From: Gammaproteobacteria bacterium
GTDB taxonomy: Bacteria > Pseudomonadota > Gammaproteobacteria > Pseudomonadales > Azotimanducaceae
NCBI GenBank assembly: GCA_009837185.1
Contig: VXUA01000013.1
Span: forward strand, 1-62,412
Reading direction: 5' to 3'
Length of the DNA stretch: 62,412 nt
This document shows positions 56,175 through 62,412 of this stretch, piece after piece. Positions within the stretch are counted from its first letter, which is position 1. Each line of letters opens with the position of its first letter. The notes under the pieces are model-generated. The model ran no database searches, was not told the origin of the DNA, and saw nothing but the letters and a program-made list of their open reading frames with translations. The position numbers and the translations under genes are program-made.

Positions 56175-59138
56175 TTGATGGATAGAAAAGAGAAACGGGA
56201 AATCTTGACCCACAGGGTGGGGAGACGAACTGAACCCTCTGTTAACGAAGACTTGGCAGCAGTACTCAACGACAAATTGAGTTGGACGGTAACGGCCCAA
56301 CTTGTTGATGCTCACCAATCCGGCATACCTGACATTGTCATATCAGAACAAGGACGAGCCACCGTTGCTCTAGAAAATGAAATAAACCCAGCACAAACTG
56401 TTCGAAAGGATGCAGAGTCGAGACTAGGAACTAGCATTGGATCACAGAAGATAACCAATGTAGTAGAACTGAGAACTAGCGAGTTGTACCGAGAGCTTCT
56501 TACAAGTAACGATGCGAGAGATTACATTCATAGAGATCCAGGTTTTCGCTACGCTCTACTCTCAGGACTAAATTCAAACGAATATGTACGTTTTCCTACC
56601 AATGGATACCTCAGAGGCAACATCGATGATTTGACTTCATTTATACGAGCGGCAGGTGTTCCAAGTGAGACTCTCAATCGTGCAATTCACATATTGGAAA
56701 AAGCGGTATCGACGGGTATTGAGCATCTCGTGAAAGTTGTTGACCAAAGTTCAGCAACGATGCAAGAACTGGCTGAACTGTTATGTCAAGACTTCGATGC
56801 GGAAGTCGTTGACCAGCGACGTAAGACGGTTGGTCAGGCCCTTGGCATTGTCGCGACAATTATTTTGAACGCAATGGCGTTTCAACAACAACTTGCTGGA
56901 ATTCACAACATTGAAAGCATCGCTCGAATGCGCTCTACAGATCGTTTGAATCAGTCTGGAATCCTTGTCGAATGGCAAAAAATACTCGACATCAACTACT
57001 GGTCGATATTCGCGTTAGCAAAGCGATTACTGGAATCGATCCGCATTCCTGTGCTTGCAGATCAATTTGTGCTTGACATGGCATCTTCTTCGGAAAATTT
57101 AGCCAGTCTCGGCTTGCACGAATCACACGATTTAGCGGGGACTGTATTTCAGCGGTTCATAGTTGACAGAAAGTACTTAGCATCCTTTTACACGAGAACC
57201 GAGTCCGCAACTTTACTTGCGAACTTAGCATTACCCGGTAAATTCGATCCGGACGAGTATTTAAACTTCAAAATGGCCGATTTTGCATGTGGAACAGGAA
57301 CATTAATTCATGCTGCGTACTCCCGAGCTTCGGTATTGAATCAATTGAGTGGCGGAGACTCGCGCGCTTGCCATAAACAAATGATCGAAAAGAACATTGT
57401 TGCTTTGGACATAGTTTCCTCTGCTGCGCACCTAACAGCATCCATGCTGTCTAGTGTTTTTCCCTCAGAACCCTATGAAAACACAAACGTGATGATTCCG
57501 AGGTACGGAGCAGACGACGACAAAGTTAAAAATTGGGAAGATGTCGCACTGGGGTCGTTGGAACTGATTCGTGCCGAGAGCAAATTTAAACAATTGTTTC
57601 CTAGTCAAGTTCAATACACGCAAATTTCGGGTCGACGAGTGAACGATGCAGATCTAGATGTAACTATAGACAGGGAAAGCTATAACCTTGTTATTATGAA
57701 TCCACCATTCACTAGAGCTGCCGCGGACTGGGATCACACTAAACGCGCAGTCAAACAATATCGAGGACTGGGTACGACACAACATGTGCAAGACTTAATG
57801 GCGCAACGCCAACGCAAGCTGTTCCGTAGCACGTGTTTTGATGGTTACGCTGGCCTGGCAAGTGCATTTCCTGCTATTGCAGACGCAATGCTGCGAAATC
57901 ACGGATGTATGGCGTTTGTCCTTCCATTTACAAGTCTGTGTGGTGCTCGTTGGCGTAAGTTTAGAGAAATGATCAGCAAGAACTATGGGAATACAAAAGT
58001 TATTTCCATCTCTCAGCCGAACGACACTCGACGATCTTTTTCCGCGGATACCGATATGGCAGAGTGCTTACTGATTGCGACCAAAGGAGAAAATAATAAA
58101 TCTTGTACATTCGTGAACTTGTACGAACGACCCGCAAGTTCTATGGTTGCGGCTGAAATTGCACGCACTATAAGAGATTTAGAAGTACAGGATGTCAATG
58201 AACGACTATCTGGAGGAACCCCCGTCATCTTAGGGGACGAGATCGTGGGTGTCGCGATAAAAGTCCGATCTCAGGAATTAGAAACATTTGGACCCGCAGG
58301 AATTAAAGACCTACTACTTTCACAAGTAATCCACTCTTTAAGAGAGGGAATTTTGAGATTGCCTCGCTTGGAATCTTCGATTAACATTCCGATTGCGAAA
58401 GTTGGTTTGATAGCGCAATTGGGATTGAACGCTGCCAATATCGCGGGTGGTTCAACCGCAGCATTTCGCAAAACACCTCGAAGTAAACTTGGAACTTTTT
58501 ATCCCATGATCTGGTTACGCCAAGGGAAACGAGACACGTCAATGGTACTTGAACCTGATTTCGAAGGCGTGGTTCAAAACGAAGCCCGACTTCAAAATGT
58601 TTGGTCGACACGCTCTTGGGCTCACTTTGGCTCGAACATTCGAGTAAATTCTCAAGCACTAGCGGCTTGCTTTACGGAAGATGAATCGTTGGGGGGTAGT
58701 GGTTGGCCGAATGTCAAATTTGGCGATCGTCTCATGGAAACCGCGTTCGTCTTATGGAGTAATACAACGTTAGGACTTTTGCTGACTTGGTACTTTGGAC
58801 CTAGACAATATGCTGGTCGTGTTCGACACGGACTGGAAACTTATGCTCACGTACCAACACTAAATGTACGACAACTTGGAAAAGATCGACTCAATGCCTT
58901 CGTAGATGTATTTGAGGAATTTAGACTACTAAACTTTGAGCCTATGCACTTAGCTTATCGAGACCCTGTCAGAATTCGGCTTGATAGAGCTGTTTTGGTG
59001 GGCTGTTTGGGATTAGACGAAGGCGTTCTCGAATCCCTGGATGTTCTAAGAAGGCGATGGTGTGGAGAACCGACAGTCTATGCAAATCGTCGCGACGGAA
59101 TTGAGCATGAACGTGAGGAACCCGACTGTACTATCTAA
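56175..59138 (+). CDS. Large N6-adenine methyltransferase, possible type IIG R-M enzyme
   Basis: A 987-residue protein. The methyltransferase part has motif I ADFACGTGTLIHAAY (about 369-383) and motif IV NPPFTRAA (about 512-519). The first 70 residues carry IPDIVI and then VALENEI, the spacing of a PD-(D/E)xK nuclease, but with Glu where the catalytic Lys is expected. A helical linker region (about 150-340) joins the two parts and the C-terminal 350 residues should hold target recognition. This is the layout of type IIG enzymes, where one chain cuts and modifies. With the Lys changed the nuclease may be inactive or a variant. Alternative: a BREX/Pgl-like or solitary methyltransferase. No partner gene was seen nearby. 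Confidence 0.65.
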   Translation: MMDRKEKREILTHRVGRRTEPSVNEDLAAVLNDKLSWTVTAQLVDAHQSGIPDIVISEQGRATVALENEINPAQTVRKDAESRLGTSIGSQKITNVVELRTSELYRELLTSNDARDYIHRDPGFRYALLSGLNSNEYVRFPTNGYLRGNIDDLTSFIRAAGVPSETLNRAIHILEKAVSTGIEHLVKVVDQSSATMQELAELLCQDFDAEVVDQRRKTVGQALGIVATIILNAMAFQQQLAGIHNIESIARMRSTDRLNQSGILVEWQKILDINYWSIFALAKRLLESIRIPVLADQFVLDMASSSENLASLGLHESHDLAGTVFQRFIVDRKYLASFYTRTESATLLANLALPGKFDPDEYLNFKMADFACGTGTLIHAAYSRASVLNQLSGGDSRACHKQMIEKNIVALDIVSSAAHLTASMLSSVFPSEPYENTNVMIPRYGADDDKVKNWEDVALGSLELIRAESKFKQLFPSQVQYTQISGRRVNDADLDVTIDRESYNLVIMNPPFTRAAADWDHTKRAVKQYRGLGTTQHVQDLMAQRQRKLFRSTCFDGYAGLASAFPAIADAMLRNHGCMAFVLPFTSLCGARWRKFREMISKNYGNTKVISISQPNDTRRSFSADTDMAECLLIATKGENNKSCTFVNLYERPASSMVAAEIARTIRDLEVQDVNERLSGGTPVILGDEIVGVAIKVRSQELETFGPAGIKDLLLSQVIHSLREGILRLPRLESSINIPIAKVGLIAQLGLNAANIAGGSTAAFRKTPRSKLGTFYPMIWLRQGKRDTSMVLEPDFEGVVQNEARLQNVWSTRSWAHFGSNIRVNSQALAACFTEDESLGGSGWPNVKFGDRLMETAFVLWSNTTLGLLLTWYFGPRQYAGRVRHGLETYAHVPTLNVRQLGKDRLNAFVDVFEEFRLLNFEPMHLAYRDPVRIRLDRAVLVGCLGLDEGVLESLDVLRRRWCGEPTVYANRRDGIEHEREEPDCTI

Positions 59139-59404
59139 TGCACGTCGCGGCGAAATGATGACCATTCAATTGCTGAGGAAACGTTGCGAGTTGAATTTTA
59201 AAGCAGAGCCAGTCGGACTCAATTGGCGATTAAACTATCGTTTACTCGAACTAAGACAATTTTTTTAGTTGATCGTTAATAACCTAAAAACGTTGAGGTT
59301 TTCTGTCGCGCTTTTTTGCTAGTGCGTTCTCAGTGTATCAAGTACTACAATCGCATAGTTTTCTGCCTGATTGTCGAAACCTGAGTCTTCTAAATCAGTC
59401 AGAT
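59139..59404. other. Gap between convergent methyltransferase genes
   Basis: No gene or structured element was recognised here. Both flanking genes end in it. Confidence 0.35.
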
Positions 59405-60036
59405 TCAACCTGCCATAACGGCAGTGTTGTAATCATAGGTCGGCCAATCGGGTTGATAGTCCTTTTCTGCTTGATCGCCCCAAACGGTCCAATTCTCGCA
59501 AACTCCTCGGCCGAACAGTTCTAAGTAAGGACCCCAACTACACTGTTCGATGATCTGATATTGCTCGTCAGGTTTTCGGGAGTGTTCTCGTTTTCGGCTA
59601 GCAACAAAATTGACTTGACTCCGACCGGGGTCGAGCGTACGTGCATTTGTTCCTCGAACTCCAAACAGGATCACTTCAGTTACGTTTCGGAAATAAAATC
59701 CAACACCTATCCCGTCCGGCCCCCATCTTTTCGGATTTTGTGCCAGATTAAGTTTGTTTTGTACTCGAATCCCCATGCACTCAGCACCTGTAAGCCTTCT
59801 GGTAAAAGGGCATTTTGGACCCACAAATAGCAATGCGATCTATCAGCGGTATGTTCGATGACGGGAAGTTGGGAGATTTCTTCTACAGAAAGTGTGTCAT
59901 ACCGAGTTAATCGACGATGCTCAGGAGCTACTTTTCCCGTTCGATTTACGAACCGCCACGGTGGGTCAGCGAGAGTCGTACCAAACTTCCTGTTTCCAAA
60001 AAATTCCGACAGTTCCGCTGCCGATGACTTCGCCAT
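59405..60036 (-). pseudogene. MT-A70-family adenine methyltransferase, frameshifted
   Basis: Minus-strand sequence encoding an MT-A70-like N6-adenine methyltransferase in two frames. From ATG 60036 the first frame gives TLADPPWRFVNRTGK with the DPPW catalytic motif (residues about 23-26) and runs to KTNLIWHKIRKDGG. The second frame resumes with PDGIGVGFYFRNVTEVILFG and ends at 59405 after the typical FGRGVCENWTVWGDQ region. The joint falls on a run of five C on the plus strand (59720-59724, GGGGG in the gene); one extra G restores about 210 residues, the normal family length. Either the gene has lost a base recently, or the run varies in length, or the base call is wrong. It is a single intact gene otherwise. 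Confidence 0.75.
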
Positions 60037-60441
60037 ATTACTCTTGTTCTTATTTCACAAACCCACCTGAATTATAACTTGCTATTCTCAAAAATCTGTC
60101 CTCGTATTCCATCGAAAGCATGATTTGTTATTTCTTTTCTCCACGAGGAATATCGTCTGAAACTGAATGTTGCGTGGTGGAAGCAGATTGTCAGATGGGA
60201 ACCACATACAAGACGAGAATCTTAAAAACGGTCATTAAACAAAAATCTTATACTGGGACATAAGACGATCATGCAAGTGACGGATTTTTCCAGTGGATCG
60301 GTTCAGAAGCTCAAGCAGTTGCTTCTAGGTCGATCCAGCCGCTGTTTCATTGAGTGTGTTGGCGGCTTGTGAAGCAAGCTGTCGAAATTGTCGCTCTGTT
60401 GTGGCCGATGTAGTTAAATGCCTTACTTGTTAATCACAGAG
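60037..60441. other. Gap with long hairpin
   Basis: No gene is supported. It contains the 44-base inverted repeat at 60294-60337. The remaining sequence shows no repeat or promoter that I can support strongly. Confidence 0.4.
60294..60337 (-). terminator. Long near-perfect hairpin
   Basis: TGGATCG (60294-60300), AGAAGC (60305-60310), then GCTTCT (60321-60326), CGATCCA (60331-60337): two nested stems of 7 and 6 bases joined by GTTC/AGGT, of which three positions can pair as G-U. The loop is TCAAGCAGTT. It is about 105 bases past the end of the TlpA-like gene, in its direction of transcription, so it may be a terminator or processed RNA end. Confidence 0.4.
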
Positions 60442-62193
60442 TTATTCAGCTGACTCTTCTTCCCATCGACTGGCGAGCACCTTCTCAAGCTCTGCAGTTG
60501 GTAAATCGAGTTGTACGATACATCCTTCTGTGTCGATTAAGAACTTTTTAGGTATGTAATTCACACCATAGGCTGTTGCCATCGGAGCTTGCCATCCCTT
60601 CAACTCGCCGTCGTCCGCTGCGTCTATCACATCGATCCATGGGAGTTCATTGTCTTCGAAACCGGTTTTCCAATCTTCCAATGTACTGTCAATAGAGATT
60701 GTGATAATTTCAAAACCTTCATTCTGATACTTCGAATACATCTCTTTAAGTGCTGGAAAGCTGTCGATGCACGGACCGCACCAAGAAGCCCAAAAGTCGA
60801 CTAACACTAGCTCGTTTTCTTTCAAAACGTTGTGAAGCGACACGGCTTCACCATCGAGATTATCAAGCGTAAACGGTGGCGCGAGTTGGCCCGGAACGAC
60901 CGTGTCTTCGTTTTGTGAGACTGAGATTCGCTGCACAACTTCTTCAATCTCTGGTTTGATGTGTAGCTCAACAAATTCCGCGCTGAAGCGGGGTTCTAAT
61001 TCCTTAAGTGTTGCTAGCTTTTCTTCGTCGCGATCGTATCCAAAAGGATCGAGTTGAAATGCCATCCATGCCAAGACAAGGTCGTCAGAGTTTTGTATGG
61101 TCGGTAGTAATGATTCGATTCGTCTATCTTTGATTTGTTGGTGAAATTCTTCAACACGTTCATAACCTGCTGGAAACGGTGATGTACTACCAGTATCGGG
61201 TGCTACAGAAGACAAGTCAACATGTTGACACTCTGTAGCTGGTGGATTACTGGTTGCGAAAGCAAGAACTGGCGTTTCTTCAATGTCTTCCACGCCTACT
61301 TCTAACTCTTGATTTGTTTCGTCCTTGGCTTCAAACGACTTTTCAAATTCTGCGTAAGCGAGGTGCTGTTGTTCAAGAATTTGTAGGTACTCCGGATCAT
61401 TCATCCAATTCGTGACTAACTGAGTGTGAAGCCCTTCTCGGTCAGCGGATATTACGATCGCCTCTGTATTCTCGACCTGTTCGATACTGTAATTGAAACC
61501 GGGTTCGAATATCCCTTGCATCAGCGTTATCATGGAGTAACTATTGAATTCCTCAATCCACATTGAAAACAGCGTTGGTTTATCGAGGTCTCCTTCTATC
61601 GAGAACTTACCGTTTTCGACTAAAACTGGACCGTACGACGTGTATTCGGTCGAGCCATCAAGTTCGTAGGTTCTTCCATAAACTCGTACCATTGTTAACT
61701 CAGGGTGATAGTCTCTTTTCCTAAACTGTTTAAGGTCGCCGGAAAAAGTAAATTTGCGTTCAGGCTCGGTCGACCGATGATCCGAGCCTTTTAAATAAAC
61801 TTCCTGCGATTCCATGTTGTCGAGTACTTTAAACTCATTCCGTGAATTAGGTTGAAGTAATAATTTCGTTGAGCCAATCACTTCCTCTTCTTTCCAGACA
61901 CTCAATGTGACCGGTACCGGTTGGTCTATCGAACCTCGCAGTCTGACTTTGCGGTTTTTGAATTCCCCAGAGGCTATCTCCATCCCTGGTGTCTCTTCGG
62001 TTTCATTGACTCCATCGGCTACAACCGTCGCACGGAGCTCCGGTATGCTAGTCGGCTCATCGGCGACGTAAATTACTTCGCCAGTAAGGATGAATGTATT
62101 TTTTTGTGAGCCTGAGTCACTAAACATCTGACACCCTGAGATCGTCAAGGTAATAGCAATCAGACCAAGAACGGTTATTAGAACTTTTTTCAT
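60442..62193 (-). CDS. TlpA-like lipoprotein with intact CGPC
   Basis: A 583-residue lipoprotein: signal peptide with lipobox ISGC (Cys about 21), two strand-rich DUF4369-like domains, a helical linker and a C-terminal thioredoxin-like domain. The redox motif WASWCGPCID lies at about residues 470-479, preceded by APPFTLDNLDGEAVSL at about 438. It should be a membrane-anchored periplasmic thiol oxidoreductase. Its paralogue at 6341-8221 has lost the Cys pair. The upstream region (62194-62412) should hold its promoter. Substrate unknown; cytochrome-maturation or general disulfide reduction are family precedents. Confidence 0.82.
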   Translation of the reverse strand: MKKVLITVLGLIAITLTISGCQMFSDSGSQKNTFILTGEVIYVADEPTSIPELRATVVADGVNETEETPGMEIASGEFKNRKVRLRGSIDQPVPVTLSVWKEEEVIGSTKLLLQPNSRNEFKVLDNMESQEVYLKGSDHRSTEPERKFTFSGDLKQFRKRDYHPELTMVRVYGRTYELDGSTEYTSYGPVLVENGKFSIEGDLDKPTLFSMWIEEFNSYSMITLMQGIFEPGFNYSIEQVENTEAIVISADREGLHTQLVTNWMNDPEYLQILEQQHLAYAEFEKSFEAKDETNQELEVGVEDIEETPVLAFATSNPPATECQHVDLSSVAPDTGSTSPFPAGYERVEEFHQQIKDRRIESLLPTIQNSDDLVLAWMAFQLDPFGYDRDEEKLATLKELEPRFSAEFVELHIKPEIEEVVQRISVSQNEDTVVPGQLAPPFTLDNLDGEAVSLHNVLKENELVLVDFWASWCGPCIDSFPALKEMYSKYQNEGFEIITISIDSTLEDWKTGFEDNELPWIDVIDAADDGELKGWQAPMATAYGVNYIPKKFLIDTEGCIVQLDLPTAELEKVLASRWEEESAE

Positions 62194-62412
62194 GATAGTT
62201 TTCCTGTAATAGTAGTGGGCAACTCAAGATGAATCAATTCAACTGAAATGAGTGGCTCTCGTTCAGTTACTACTCGAGAAGTTTACCGACGTGATTCAAG
62301 AAACGGTCTCGGTTTAGAATTGTCGCGAACATTTTATATCATGCGGAGCACTGCATCTTGAAGCTGCCTCAGTTTGATGGACACCTACAATTAGAAAATG
62401 TTGAGGAGTCCA

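Noticed and set aside
56175-60036. BREX or DISARM defence system built on the large methyltransferase
   Set aside because: No PglZ, BrxL, BrxC, DrmA, DrmB or helicase gene is near; only two methyltransferase genes are present.
1-62412. CRISPR array
   Set aside because: No regularly spaced direct repeats of 23-40 bases were seen, and no cas gene was recognised.
1-62412. tRNA or rRNA genes, or attachment sites
   Set aside because: No tRNA-like fold, rRNA stretch, integrase gene or matching direct repeats at element ends could be recognised by eye.

Overview
The window carries large parts of an integrative and conjugative element (ICE) of the PFGI-1/SPI-7/ICEHin1056 lineage, with an MPF-G type IV secretion system, in what is most likely a gammaproteobacterium. 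The evidence is a set of ICE-specific families: a PFGI-1 class ParB, a PFL_4669 (TIGR03761) protein, an STY4534/DUF3577 protein, DUF2857, TIGR03748, TIGR03759, SXT/TOL-type TraD, TIGR03747, RAQPRD, TIGR03758, TIGR03745, TIGR03750, TIGR03746, TIGR03749, TIGR03752, TIGR03751 and the TraC/VirB4-type ATPase TIGR03744. Signal peptides, lipoboxes and outer-membrane barrels show a Gram-negative envelope. No rRNA, tRNA, CRISPR array or integrase was recognised, the host species cannot be named, and neither element end is visible.

Layout. 0-5 kb: replication/partition module (a protease gene broken by a stop codon, ParB, PFL_4669, STY4534, DUF6573). 5-13 kb: envelope cargo (membrane protein, two lipoproteins, two membrane-anchored proteins with WAxxDP repeats). 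13-17 kb: restriction-modification (R-M) island (Endo VII/HNH nuclease, beta-class methyltransferase, an IS1595-like zinc-ribbon/HTH protein, and a divergent gamma-class methyltransferase). 17-21.6 kb: first transfer block (PilL-like, small acidic membrane protein, TIGR03759, TraD, TIGR03747). 21.7-48.8 kb: about 27 kb of cargo set inside what is normally one transfer region: a third WAxxDP protein, a second R-M pair, a decayed alpha-2-macroglobulin gene, two intact giant alpha-2-macroglobulin genes, the DUF2857 regulator, three tandem outer-membrane barrels and a periplasmic protein. 48.8-56 kb: second transfer block, nine tightly packed or overlapping genes from RAQPRD to the TraC/VirB4 ATPase. 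56-62.4 kb: a large methyltransferase (possibly type IIG), a frameshifted MT-A70 methyltransferase and a TlpA-like lipoprotein.

How the parts may work together. ParB, PFL_4669, STY4534 and DUF2857 probably maintain or activate the element. TraD and the two transfer blocks build part of the conjugation machine. Relaxase, TraG, TraU and other late genes are not in this window. The cargo has two themes: DNA modification and defence (five methyltransferase genes, two nuclease genes), and periplasm or envelope functions (alpha-2-macroglobulins, barrels, TlpA-like lipoproteins, WAxxDP anchors). Paralogues in different states recur: alpha-2-macroglobulins with an intact thioester, without it, and decayed; TlpA-like lipoproteins with and without CxxC.

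The best leads for new biology are the WAxxDP-repeat family, the thioester-plus/thioester-minus alpha-2-macroglobulin array, the IS1595-derived DNA-binding protein placed like an R-M controller, and an 11-bp motif found upstream of several ICE-core transcription units.
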